Shown: in pieces, positions 10,660-22,106 of the stretch
Position numbering within the stretch: the stretch's first letter is position 1
Layout of the letters: every line of letters starts with the position of its first letter
Assembly (NCBI GenBank): GCA_036346205.1
Contig: JARFJB010001355.1
Coordinates: forward strand, 942,501-1,006,500
DNA from: Vesta saturnalis
Taxonomy: Eukaryota; Arthropoda; Insecta; Coleoptera; Lampyridae
Reading direction: 5' to 3'
Length of the DNA stretch: 64,000 nt
Program-made: the position numbers and the translations under genes
Notes under the pieces: model-generated
Seen by the model: only the letters and a program-made list of their open reading frames with translations
The model's database searches: none
What the model was told of the DNA's origin: nothing

Positions 10660-12505
10660 CCGTTGGATAGCCGCCACTTTGTAAAATAATCTTAAATGGG
10701 ATCATATGGCATACGTCATTTGAAAGCTCGTTTCAACTCCTTTTCAATGGCATCAACAACATTAAAATACTGCTACTTGTAAAGCTTCCTTTGTTGTACT
10801 TTTATATTGCTCTCAGTTTGTTGCTCAGGTCGGGGTTAAAGAATGTTACTACTTTGTGAATAACTGACGAATGAGTCGTAGCCGGTTGTAACACATTTAT
10901 TTCGTTATAATAATGTAAAATAAAACAAACTCTAAACAGGAAATAATAAAATACATAAACTAAACTAAATATTGAAATAAATAAATAAATTGAAAACTAA
11001 TAATTCGATTATGGTGATCCCAGTATTGGAATACTACAGGACGCCGCTGGCTGGTAAAGTATATGCATTAGGATCGCTGTTTAGTAATGTGTGAAATTGT
11101 GATTACTAAAAGGGTTAATTAAATAATGAAGAGGTGCTTTAAGTGTAATTAAATGTGGGTGATCTAAAGTCAGGCTTACAAAGGGATTATTTACAGGTGA
11201 GTGGGGTATTTCCATTTCTGATTATGTGTAAACGTTAGTGTGTCATAATCAGCTGTCGGTATTAATTGTTTATTTCGATAACTCAGGATTATACTGGAAT
11301 TATTAACGGGTGATAATTATCATTACATGGCTGGAATGCTAGTAACAGGGAAATTATACACATACACAACATTCCGACGGGTACATGGGGAACTGCAGCA
11401 GCGTCTTCGGAGTCTAAACTTCCGGTAACGTTTACAGGGTTTTATGATTAAGGGCAGGTGTACCAGTAGTAGAAGTAGTTAACTATTAAAGACATAACCT
11501 CCGTTTAATTAAGTACTCCTCCTAGATTATCATTTGGTCGCCTCAGAGCGATTCACCACCATGATGAGAGCATAAATGACGTGGCATTTCTATTTCGTGA
11601 AATGGATGTTGTGCGGAAAGGGGTGGTTATTGGCGTTGAAATATTAAGCTCTAAGGGGCAACACCTCCGGCAATTTAAGTACCTCGTACCCATGTCACGT
11701 TGATATACTAGAATGTTTTGCCTAAACGTGTACATCTGTACATAGATGAGTAAATGCGTGTCAGAATAATAGTACGAATAAGGGCTGCTGGTCAGGATTC
11801 TGATCAGGCTAGTATTATCGGGTACAGGTCAGGATACTTGTTGCTAGTCCGGATCGTCTGGCTGCGGGACAGAATAATATTATAGGAACATGAAGGGTTG
11901 AATGTGAGGGAGAATGAATGAAATGTTTGTGATGATTGAATAATGAATCTGTATATGTGGGACAGGGGATTTGGTATTTATAGCTAAATGGGATGGAGTG
12001 GGAAAGGAGTGGACAGCTGATAACATTTATAAATAATGATAGAGTAGTTGTGGAAGAAAGTTGGAAATAAGTTTTGATAGGAAAATTTATTTACAAGGAT
12101 AGGGAAATTTATAGTAACGATTTTCAGGATCATTACGTACTGATTTGGTAACGTGCCAATTCTTGGCTATCATTACCTTAATTAAGTTTCGAAATTTGCA
12201 TTATTATTGATAAATATATTTACATTACATTGGTATCTTTTTTCTTTCAATAATTAGGTTCTAGTATATGTCAATATTTTCTCTTTAGTGTACATAATTA
12301 CGAGTACCTTTGTATATATTTTGATCCTCTTCAATCCAAAAACCTCAAAACGTTAATTAGCGTTTTTGGATTGAAACTCAGAATAATATTTTAATGTTGT
12401 TGATGTCGTGGAAAAGGACATGTAACGAGCTTTCAAATGAGGTATTACTTGCCATATGACCCCATTTAAAATTACTTTACAAAATGGCGGCTGTCCGCCA
12501 TGTTT
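10660..12505. mobile_element. inverted-repeat element of unknown type, about 1.85 kb
   Basis: The arms at about 10665-10785 and 12395-12505 are inverted copies at roughly three-quarters identity. They share GCCGCC-TTTTGTAAA, AAATGGG-TCATATGGCA, CATTTGAAAGCTCGTT and GCATCAACAACATTAAAATA-like blocks. The interior has no long ORF and is richer in G and C than the flanks. It could be a non-autonomous DNA transposon or two solo arms around another insertion. No transposase was found. Confidence 0.55.
12331..12374. repeat. 13 bp perfect hairpin, loop 18
   Basis: TCAATCCAAAAAC at 12331-12343 is repeated exactly inverted as GTTTTTGGATTGA at 12362-12374. It lies just inside the right arm of the inverted-repeat element. 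Confidence 0.8.
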
Positions 12506-12509
12506 AATG

Positions 12510-14214
12510 ATTACGGCACTGAATACCATCAAAAAACGTGGTATATGTGCCTTAGTTGGTTTCCCAAAATGTTATTAATTTCCGTTTTATGGTTCACATA
12601 ATAGGTTTTGGGGAGTGGAGAGTGCTTTAAACGGCCACTGTATATTTTTTGTTGATAATGGTACAAGTGAAGAAATAAGTAATTATATAAAAGAAATTGT
12701 ATTTCAAAAATTTGTACTATTAAATCTAATCTAATCTAGGTTCCAAATTTCGGCAACTATTAGGAAACACAACATTTATAAGCATTAGCTATAAAACAGC
12801 AATTATTTGGTACAAACATGATTTGAATTTGAACTTGAAACTTCGATTAATATTAAATGATAGGTTTAAATAAATGTAAATTCTTTAATTATAATTTTAA
12901 TTGAATACTTCATTAAATTCTAAAAAAAATTAACAGAACACAAAGCTTTTAAATAGACATCATAAATCAATTAAAAAATACGTTTGAACGAACGGCATTG
13001 AACCATAAAAGTACATGCTTATAGAATTAATTAATACCTTTGATCATTACTTAAACGAAAATAGGCAATTCCTTCTACTAATACTTTAAATGAAGAAAAA
13101 CTACACAATTTAGCGTTGAAAAGAAGTGCCTGTAGCTTTAATATCTTTCAAAAATTACATTTTTGGGCTTTCGCCTAAATTATACGTCAATTGTGTGAGT
13201 CTATTTACTCAAAGGCTGATCGATTTCAAAACTCATTTTCTTTTTTGTGTTTTGGATGCTCACGTAAAGCTTTCCTACACGATACTAAGGAAAACATAAT
13301 AAAACAGAATAATGTAACATCCCTTAATAGTGATTAAATTTTAAAGAGCGTCGAGGAAAGCGCTTTCACTGTTTATCTATTGTACACCAATGCGATTAAA
13401 AATTTTTATTTTATCCCCGTCAGCTGTATTAATTGATTCTATAGATATACCTGAGTAATTTTGAAACGTAGAGCTAATTACTTTGTAGGTATTGTTAGAG
13501 AATTTCAACTTATCTAAACTCTATCATTTAACCCCTTCAAGTGTAAATTGTAAGCATCCAAAGGAAGCTAAACAGCACAGGGATAAATCATACAAGTTTT
13601 GTTATTAATTCATTTGCAAAATTTAACTTTCGAAATGGCAAAGTTAATGTAACAGAGAATTTCGCTTTTCCACGAATTGAAGAGGAAGATTACACTACGT
13701 GAAGTTTCCATAAAGGTTGAGCTTTATAAAAAGCATATATTTTCCACATTTTTTTTCTAATAAGAAATATGATCGATTTTGTAAATATATGTATCAAAGC
13801 AGAATTTTTTCAACGAGGAACTGGAAAATTAGAAAATGTTCAAAACAAAGGGGCTGTATTGTTCGTGTTTGCAGTGATTCGTAATTTCTGACGTACGTAT
13901 ATTTGAACAAAATTGCGAAGCCGGTAGTTACCAAAACATTTTTAATTGACAAATAGGTTTTATAATTAAATCCTTTGAACAAATAGTAATTTCTTTTCAT
14001 TAATTGGAAAAAAATTTAATTCTACCAGTTTGAATCTCAATTTTAACAAAGATTACGAAGAGAACGTAAATATTTAAGGCAAGCATAATTTATGAACGCT
14101 AATTAAATTCTCTTGCTTTTTGTAAAATCGGTATTAAATTTTAAATGTTAGAAAGTAAATAGTATTAGATACAGGAATAAAAAGATTATTTCAGTACGTT
14201 AGCACAAAACCAAA

Positions 14215-14216
<2 letters not shown>
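12510..14216. other. AT-rich stretch, no recognisable gene
   Basis: Very AT-rich sequence with a 68-codon minus-strand ORF at 13794-14000 that has no recognisable motif. No repeats or transposon ends were noticed. Confidence 0.45.

Positions 14217-14274
<58 letters not shown>
14217..14274. repeat. (TA)n microsatellite at the left end of mariner copy B
   Basis: About 25 TA units with one AAT interruption run directly into the CAGGGTGAGTCAG end of copy B. Confidence 0.95.
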
Positions 14275-14984
14275 CAGGGTGAGTCAGTTTTTGTAGACAA
14301 ACTTTAACAGGAGATAGAACACATGTATCTAAAAGAAAAGTTCCTATAAACATATGTCATAGAAGGCTTCGTTTCCGAGATACAGGGTGTTGAATATAAT
14401 TTTTTTTTCTCAAATTTTCATTATAACTCATAAACGAATGCTTAGATTTTTTTTATGTTGGGGGATAATGTCTGTTAATTAAGGGGCATAAAACAAGCGA
14501 TAAGAATGTTCACAAACTTGCACGTGGCGGAGTGGAGGGGGTGCTCAACCCCTTTCATAAACAGAACTTCTACGCCAATGACTATTTTTTAAAAAAACTG
14601 TTATTTTCATTATCTACATACAGTTCAACAAAAATAATGTACCTTCTTCTGTTTCGAAATTCCTGTGCGTTTCCGAGTTATTTTGATTTTTAGTGTTTGA
14701 TGTGGTACTAAGTTAAATAATGTGCTTTATGTGAATAATTGAATATAAAGTTTTTAATAAAAAAGATATAATAAAACATTTAGAGCCATTTTAGTACCTA
14801 ACGATCGTTTCTTTAAAATTTCAAATACATTTTCATTTATAAATAGGTAGGTTATCGGTTTTTTTTAGTATCCATTGTTATTATCCTCGTATAAAAAGAA
14901 ATGCATAATTATTATTGTTATGCGGTCAATTTTATAAATTTATTTATAAATAAATAACAATAACACTAGTATAATAAAATTAGA

Positions 14985-15086
14985 CACTTTGTTCAAAATG
15001 TAAACCGTTCTTTTCAATACACATTTCACAGCGACGTACAATAGAACGTCTTAAGTTAACTAAATGATGTACTCTTATTTCATTGC
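14985..15086 (-). repeat. antisense copy of the transposase 3' end in the left arm of element B
   Basis: These 102 bp are the reverse complement, at about 94 percent by eye, of 16221-16323, which encodes the last 35 or so residues of the transposase. The inverted match is continuous with the noncoding TIR match on the left. A transcript across the element would therefore pair its own coding 3' end with upstream leader. Confidence 0.8.
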
Positions 15087-15261
15087 AACAAAATATGATA
15101 CTCCTTGGAAAACAAGTAAGTATTAAATTTTATATTTTGAAACGACAGTTTGACTTTTTACAAACACTTGCTTCATCTTGAATGATTTCACTGTTATTAA
15201 TTATTGTTTTTAAGTTCAAAAAGTTATTTCATTTGATTTGCCAGCTTTTAATTAGCATAAC

Positions 15262-16362
15262 ATGCCGTTTACGTTTACAAATAGCGAACAAGCCGACATT
15301 CATTTTATTTATGGGTTCGAAAATGGGAATTCAAGGTACGCAGCTGGGGAGTATCGGAGAAGATTTCCAAATAGACGACAACCTCATCATTCCGTTTTTG
15401 TGAGTATCCATCGTCGATTTGTTAACCGGGGTTTGAAAAATGTACATGGGGGCCGACAGAACAACTGTGGACGAGATAGAATTGGAGAGGGTATATTGCG
15501 TGAATTTAATAGGAACCCCACGACAAGTACTCGACGTACTGCTGTTGCTCTTGGTATTTCCCAAAGTAAAGTTTCCCGGGTTTTAAAACGGGATCACAGA
15601 CGCCCATATCATTTTCAACCTGTTCATGGTTTATGTCCAGGTGACGCCGAACGAAGACTTAATTATTGTAGGTGGGTTCTTAGCTCCATTCAAAATAATA
15701 GAGATTTCTTATCCAACATACTGTGGACTGATGAATCCTGTTTTACTCGTCGTGGTATCGTAAACTTTCACAATCTACATATATGGGCACATGAAAACCC
15801 ACATGCCATTCGACCAAGAAGTTTTCAACATGAATTTAGTACAAATGTCTGGATTGGAATTTACGGCAACCACGTGTTTGGACCTTATTTCTTGCCACAA
15901 CGTGTAAATTCAGAAAATTTCCTACAATTTTTAGAAGAAGAACATGTTAATATGTGGGAAGACATTCCTTTGAATTTAAGAGGACATTCTTAGTTTCAAC
16001 TTGAGGGATGTCCGGCCCATTATGGCAGAAATGTAAGAAATTGGCTAAACAATAACTACCCGGGGTGGTGGATAGGTCGTGGAAGTCCAGTGGCGTGGCC
16101 TCCTAGATCCCCCGATTTAACGCCACTTGACTTTTTTGTATGGGGATTCATGAAGGAAAAAGTGTATACCACTCCGGTTAATACACTTGAAGAACTTCAC
16201 AATCGCATCAGAGATGCTTACAATGAAATAAGGGTGCATCATTTAATTAACTTAAGACGTTCTATTGTACGTCGCTGTGAAATGTGTATTGAAAAGAACG
16301 GTTTACATTTTGAACAAAGTGTCCAATTTTATTATACTAGTGTTATTCTTATTTATTTATAA
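15262..16362 (+). pseudogene. DD41D mariner-like transposase, one nonsense codon (copy B)
   Basis: The frame is open for 366 codons except for one TAG at 15991. The N-terminus shows the DUF4817-type helix-turn-helix pattern (GNSRYAAGEYRRRFPNRRQP), followed by a second HTH (TSTRRTAVALGISQSKVSRV near 15529). The first catalytic Asp is in ILWTDESCFT near 15727. The TAG replaces the Trp that normally opens the WFQQDG motif. In the same motif the second catalytic Asp reads Glu (QLEGCPAHY, 16006). The third Asp is in PPRSPDLTPLDFF, exactly 41 residues on. The protein ends after GLHFEQ in a tail unlike the usual GGHFE. The nonsense codon plus Asp-to-Glu argue for inactivity. Confidence 0.85.
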
Positions 16363-17281
16363 ATCGTTATTGCTAAGAATTCTTATTAATTTCACAATTA
16401 TTAATTAAGTATTGTTACAATAATAAATAAGGATTGTTAAAATTAGTGTACTAAACAGATTTCAATTTACAAAAGTCTTGTATTTGAGTATGGCTTGATA
16501 CAGTGGCGGCTCTTTATTGAGAGCAAGTGAGCAGCGGTCTATAACTTATTAGAATCTCACTTAAAAACTACATACATGTTTATGGCGAAATTGATACATA
16601 CATAATTATACAGAAAGTATTGACCGCATAACAATAATAATTATGCATTTCTTTTTATACGAGGATAATAAGAATGGATACTAAAAAAAACCGATAACCT
16701 ACCTATTTATAAATGAAAATGTATCTGAAATTTTAAAGAAACGATCGTTAGGTACTAAAATAGCTCTAAATGTTTTATTATATCTTTTTTATTAAATTTA
16801 TATTCAATTATTCACATAAAGCACATTACTTAACTTAGTACCACATCAAACACTAAAAATCAAAATAACTCGGAAACGCACAGGAATTTCGAAACAGAAG
16901 AAGGTACATTATCTTTGTTAAACTGTATGTAGATAATGAAAATAACAGTTTTTTTTTAAAATAGTCATTGGCGTAGAAGTTCTGTTTATGAAAGCGGTTG
17001 ACCACCCCCTCCACTCCGCCACTGTGCAAGTTTGTGAACATTCTTATCGCTTGTTTTATGCCCCTTAATTAATAGACATTATCCCCCCAACATGAAAAAA
17101 TATAAGCATTCGTTTATGAGTTATAATGAAAATTTGAGAAAAAAAAATTATATTCAACCCCTGTATCTCGGAAACGAAGCCTTCTACGACATATGTTTAT
17201 AGGAACTTTTCTTTTTAGAAACGTGTGTTCTATCTCCTGTTAAAGTTTGTCTACAAAAAACTGACTCACCCTGTATACATA

Positions 17282-19257
17282 GAGTGTGATCCAAAGTAGA
17301 GGGACCATTATTAAGTTCTTTATTTTACGATATATAAAAAAAAAGTTAAATTATTTTTTGTTTACAGCCATGTGCTACATTTAATAGGGCTATCAAATAT
17401 TTTTTTCATTTCCAGTTAAACCGGAAACGAACACAACTATTGTTTTTTAAATGACACCCTGTATATTTTTTAGACTATCTGATTCCTCATTATTTTTTCT
17501 TTCTGAAAATATAAAATTTTATGGGTATTATATCAAAAAATTTTATTGTAAATCGCAAAAAACTGTTTGCTATTGCCATGGAAAACGGAAAAAACTGCTT
17601 TTATTATTAGTATTTATTAGAATAGTAAGAAATCTGGAAACGGATACATAAACAAAATACAAAATTCAACAAGTAATGAGCACGTATTTTTTAACTACAA
17701 AGATGGTATGCAGGAAAATTATTTTATAAATGGTTCAAAATTACCACCATTTTGTGCAACACATGCCTCTAACCGCTTTAGAAGTTCATGATGTGTTGTT
17801 CTATGTATCACATCGGGTGTTAACTGCATACAAGCCAACCGGATTTTGTTTTTTAAATTCTCTACATTTTGTGGCGGATCTGCATAGACTAGTGTCTTAG
17901 GATAAGAAATAGTCCGGAGGTGTAATATCAGGCGATCTTGGCGGCATTTCCACTGGTCTATGGGTAGCAATTAAACGCCCATTAAAGGTTTCGTTTAGAT
18001 ATTCACTAACAATGTTACTAGTATGAGCTGGCGCTCCGTCCAAGTGAAAGTACAAACTTCGTCGCAATGCTAGTGGAAAATCTTATAACATGGTCAAAAG
18101 TTCAGTATTTAAAAAATAAAGAAATCTTCTTGCAGTGAAAGTTGCATCATAAAAAAAAGGTCCCAATAATCTGTCTCCTATTAAACCGCACCAAACGTTA
18201 GTACCCCAAACGGTTTGATGGTTTGTATTTAATGTCCAATGTGGGTTTTCGTCCGACCAGAAACGATTATTTTGTTTGTTGATAACACCATTATTGGTGA
18301 ATTTTGCTTCGTCAGTCCACAAAATTCTGTCTAAAATGCCTCGGTCATCTTCCAGTTGTTCCACTAACCACGCAATAAATGTTAATCGGCGTTCGGGATC
18401 TGCTGGACGTAGGTGTTGCACTAAATTTGGTTTATAGGGGTACAGCTTTTGTTTTTTTAATGTCCTCTGAACATATCCAAATGATGTTCCTACTTCCTGA
18501 GCTACATGCCTAATAGACGAACGTAGATGTAGTCGAACATACGCTAAACTCTGCAATTCTCGTTCTTCGTTTGTCGGGTTATTTCTCTGGGGTTCTCTAT
18601 TTTGGATTTTTACTCCAGGAAATGCTCCATGTTGCCTTAATGAATTTTCAATTTTATGTAAGTAAGTATGTGGAGGGTGATACCTGTCAGGAAATCTTTC
18701 TGCATAGAGTGCGACTGATCTTCGTGCGTTGCGATTACACTCGCCAAATATTAAAATCGACCTTTTCACTATTATTCATTATGTAGTTGCCTAATAATTG
18801 CATACAATAACGTTGTAATTATAAATGCCGTCACAGCTCAAGTAATTACATATAAAAACTAATTTTGAAAGATGTGAAACAATCTGAAACAACTTCACAT
18901 AGCAGTTGTTATTGTTTTCCATAAAAAAAACTATTTTGTTTTTTAAATAGTGATCTTGTACTCCTTCAAACAGTTTTTTGCGATTTACAACAAAATTTTT
19001 CTGATGTAATACCCATGAAATTTTATATTTACAGAAAGAAAAAATAATGAGGAATCAGGTAGTCTAAAAAATATACAGGGTGTCATTTAAAAAACAATAG
19101 TTGTGTTCGTTTCCGGTTTAACCGGAAATGAAAAAAAATATTTGGTAGCCCTATTAAATGTAGCACATGGCCGTAAACAAAGAATAATTTAACTTTTTTT
19201 TTGTATATCGTAAAATAAAAAAGTTATTGAATGGTCCCTCTACTTTGGATCACACTG
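17282..19257. mobile_element. mariner-like element C (DD41D type)
   Basis: A 1,976 bp element with ends GAGTGTGATCCAAAG (17282) and CTTTGGATCACACTG (19257), each flanked by TA (17280-17281 and 19258-19259). The TIRs are about 260 bp, and each contains the inner end TACAGGGTGTCAT (17452-17464 and 19072-19084), about 180 bp from the tip. The transposase lies on the minus strand. The left tip is only 8 bp from the right tip of copy B. Confidence 0.85.
17719..18769 (-). pseudogene. DD41D mariner-like transposase, lightly broken (copy C)
   Basis: A 228-codon open frame (18769 down to 18083) holds the N-terminal DUF4817-type HTH (SVALYAERFPDRYHPPHTYL), a second HTH (SIRHVAQEVGTSFGYVQRTL), the first catalytic Asp in ILWTDEAKFT near 18330 and TNVWCGLIGDRLLGPFF. 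After an in-frame TAA at 18083-18085 the same frame continues with HLDGAPAHTS (second Asp) and MPPRSPDITPPDYF (third Asp), 41 residues apart. A frameshift near 17900 leads to the tail ending GGNFEPFIK at 17719. All three Asp residues are present, so only one stop and one or two frameshifts disable it. Unlike copy G it has no intron after GLIG. Confidence 0.85.
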
Positions 19258-19696
19258 TAGATCACACAAACACTTTTCACAATAGAAAACTGCAGATTCT
19301 AGAACTGATTTTATGTCGATTTAACGTAAATTATCTTTATACAAAAATACTTCCTAAGAGGGCTGAAGCTCTTGGAAGATAACGCCCTAACATCGGTTTA
19401 ATTCAAATATCTTCAAAATGGTTTCCCTTTAAATGATAGCGTTCTGTACATTTATTTAGTGGAATATGCCCAACCGTATGTCGTGAATATTATTTTTTAG
19501 TTGTACTCATAAGCGGCTCGTTTTGGGCGAGGCATTGGACATTGTTATTCATAAGATTTCTGTTTTTTTAAATCTTAACATAAAATTTTAAAAATTTCGA
19601 TTTTTGATAAAATAATGATACTCTTGTCTAAAGTCGCTACTACGCACCGTTTTCGAAATAAATCGATTTGAACTTTTATAAAATTAACTAACGAAT

Positions 19697-20665
19697 TCAT
19701 TTACAATAGTGAAAGATGGCTATGGAAAATAAACAAAATAACAATTGCGTGAAACACAATCTGAATCTACAAAGATGACGACCGTCCGTTCCTATGCACA
19801 AATTTATTCGTTTATGTAAAGATTGCCGAATTTTTGCAAAAATTCCCCAATTATTCCTAAATTCGTCGCAGGCATCCTGAATTCTTCTCCAATGCTGATC
19901 GCGTGTTTCCATTGGTTGGGAATAAACCATTGATTTTAGATATCCCCAAACACCAAAATCGCAAGGATTTAAATCTGGAGGCCTTGCTGGCCAAACAACG
20001 GGGACCACCTCTTACGATCCATTGCTCTCGGTAATTGTTATCTAAAAAAATACGAACAGTTCTGCTATAGTGAGCCGGACAACCATCATGTAAAAACCAC
20101 AAGTTCCACCGAATATTCAAATTAATATCATCTAATAAATCCGGTAAAATATTTTGTAGAAAGTTGAGATATTCTTCGCCGTTTAAACGATTAGGCAATT
20201 TTAAAGGTCAAAGCAAATTATCACCATGAACACCTATCCATACATTAAAGCTAAACCTTTCCTGATGTTTACTTTCCCTTATCTCATGAGGGTTTTCATC
20301 AACATAGGAGTAACAGTGTGGATTGTGTGTATTAAAAATTTCATCTTTTGTAAAAGCGGCTTAATCACAAAACTAAATCACCTGCTTGAACGGCCTGGAC
20401 TTTTTTGAAATGAAAAGGATACAAGCCTTCCTTATGTAGAATGTTCCATACAGAAGATTTTGACACATTGGGATACATTGCAGCCAACCTTCTTACGGTT
20501 ATTTCGGAATTGTAATTTCCATTAAAATATCATCCTTATATTCTTCCATTACATCAGCATGTCTTCCGGTTTCATTATTTTTAGGAATTACCGATCCTGT
20601 TTCCCTAATTCTTTGATGAAGAAGCGTAAATGATTTAGGAGCAGGATGACAATGACGCTGAAAGA
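19697..20665 (-). pseudogene. DD41D mariner-like transposase remnant (copy D)
   Basis: Pieces of the same transposase family in several frames. They are the first HTH (PKSFTLLHQRIRETGSV near 20600), a degraded first catalytic region (FCD-AAFTKDEIFNT near 20365), SYVDENPHEIRE, NVWIGVHGDN, WFLHDGCPAHYS with the second Asp near 20090, and VWPARPPDLNPCDFGVWG with the third Asp near 19970. A frameshift near 20008 splits the last two. Counting across it gives 41 residues again. The tail ends near GTDGRHL. No terminal repeats were found; the 5' side is cut off by the left arm of the BIR/piggyBac duplication. Confidence 0.75.
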
Positions 20666-21682
20666 CCTCCTAAGAATAATTGCTACGATCAGGAGGTCCA
20701 GAATCACGGAAATAACGCAAACGGCGATGAAGACATGAACGTACAGGACTTAGACGACCACTGGTTTTAGGTTACCCACATTCCTATGACTATTGCCCGC
20801 ACTATGTTACCGCTTATCCCCAACGCGATGAGCGCGTTGGAGTCGGAGGACAGGACTGTCCAGAGTAACTCAGCGTTCCTGATCATCATCTCGGGGTGGT
20901 ACCGGATCTTCTATGCTCATCACGTTGTAAGTTGGGACTATCTCACGTTCACGGTATGTATTCACACCATACTACTGTTCTTATTATACTATTATTTCTT
21001 TACAATTAACCACAATAGTACCACTCATTCTGAATTCGGATGTCGTGATTATGGAAATCTTTCTTGAAGAGCAGCTCAACCAGGTACACACTAGACTTAT
21101 GGCATTATACGTTGACTGGAATAATGTCATAAACATAGTTGTACTAAGTGTACAATCACGCCATCATACGTTTAGGAATGATACTGCAAACTGTCCAAGA
21201 GATGGGTGTAATTTACGAACTCATCCGCGTTGGTGATGCCGCTCTTGGACAGGTGGTATTTGCTAGTGATGGAGACAAGAATAGTAACTATAACTATTAG
21301 CGTATCGGTCATTCTCCGTATGTTTTTCCAGAAAAATACCGTTAGAAGTAGTGCGGTCACTGACTAGACCGACTGACCTGACTCACTGACCCCGTCGACT
21401 AATAGACAGGCAAACAGATATACGCCACGATTTGTATATGCTCCAATATATGACTACCACGATGATGGTCGAGGTGACAATAACCCATCATGTACCGATG
21501 ATGTACATTTCTTATTCCACTAGGGTAGCATCTACTTCAGATCAGATCTACTTCCAACGACACAGTTGAATGCTTCAAGTGCAGAGGTAGAATAAACCAA
21601 TGGCAGCCATCTCAAAATCCGCTACAGAAACATCTACGATGGGCTTGTACCACGTCCACGCAGGTGTAATGAAACAAAAATG
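20665..21682 (+). pseudogene. BIR-like (IAP family) gene fragment, left-arm copy
   Basis: Exon-like pieces run toward the centre. The first, ending at 20926 before a strong GTAAGT donor, reads an acidic stretch (DEDMNVQDLDDHW), one in-frame stop, then HIPMTIARTMLP and SAFLIIISGWYRIFY. The second, starting after a TTTAG near 21172, reads ILQTVQEMGVIYELIRVGD. The third reads NDTVECFKCRGRINQWQPS and continues to a stop at 21667-21669. This last part fits the baculoviral IAP repeat: D-V-CF-C, C-x2-C-x16-H spacing, Trp seven residues after the second Cys, then PS-x2-P and H-x2-W. The final zinc Cys spacing is shortened. The family suggests a link to apoptosis or ubiquitin control, but the fragment is degenerate. 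The exon chain is inferred. Confidence 0.5.
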
Positions 21683-21704
21683 GAAAGGGACTTTTGCACT
21701 TGTA

Positions 21705-22091
21705 CTAAATCAACATAATAAACTTATTCCATTTGTTCAAATCCAGCTGTCTTTGTTTTGTAAAGCAAATAAATACATTAATATATTTTTTTCTATTGTT
21801 AATGTTAGCGTTAGTGTTAAAAAGTCTGGGTGTGCTATCAGACGATCGTAAATTTTTTTGAGGTGACCTGGCAGAAGTGAGATACCTATGTGACCTTCCA
21901 CTTGTGTGACGTTCAGTAGGTTCAGTAGGTGAATGACTTTGATAGTGCAAACCCTTGAGAATGTGCGACCTTGGAAAAGTAGGGCACACGAATAGCCTTG
22001 CTATTGTGTAACCTTGAAACTGCGAGACATTGATAATGTGGCACCTTGAGAATGTTGGACCTTGCAAATGTGATGTTCCAAAACTTTCCAA
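21705..22091 (-). repeat. degenerate 16 bp tandem repeats (left arm), unit gACCTTGnnAATGTGn
   Basis: Between about 21890 and 22080 the plus strand reads a run of 16-mers such as GACCTTGCAAATGTGA, CACCTTGAGAATGTTG, GACATTGATAATGTGG and AACCTTGAAACTGCGA, with two longer interruptions. The 128-codon minus-strand frame is an artefact of the array and follows the piggyBac stop. The same array occurs inverted at about 25535-25720. Confidence 0.7.
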
Positions 22092-22106
22092 TCTTACCTA
22101 ATGATA

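Larger units (their letters stand above)
14275..17273. mobile_element. mariner-like element B (DD41D type), very long TIRs
   Basis: A 3.0 kb element with ends CAGGGTGAGTCAG (14275) and CTGACTCACCCTG (17273), flanked by TA. The left arm 14275-14935 matches the inverted right arm 16630-17273. The inverted match then continues on the left to 15086, including the antisense of the transposase 3' end. The right arm carries about 255 bp of extra sequence (roughly 16376-16630). A second TACAGGGTGTTG end lies 117 bp inside the left arm at 14391, with a mutated partner near 17155. The nearly intact transposase makes this the best preserved copy with copy G. Confidence 0.85.

Noticed and set aside
20665..20760. 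Reading the 20.67-20.76 kb segment as the N-terminus of mariner copy D
   Set aside because: The opposite strand reads an acidic frame conserved in the right arm of the duplication, so this segment belongs to the captured gene and not to the transposase.
21705..22091. 128-codon minus-strand ORF rich in Ser, Thr and His
   Set aside because: It lies in the 16 bp repeat array after the piggyBac stop and has a mirrored counterpart in the right arm, so it is a repeat artefact.
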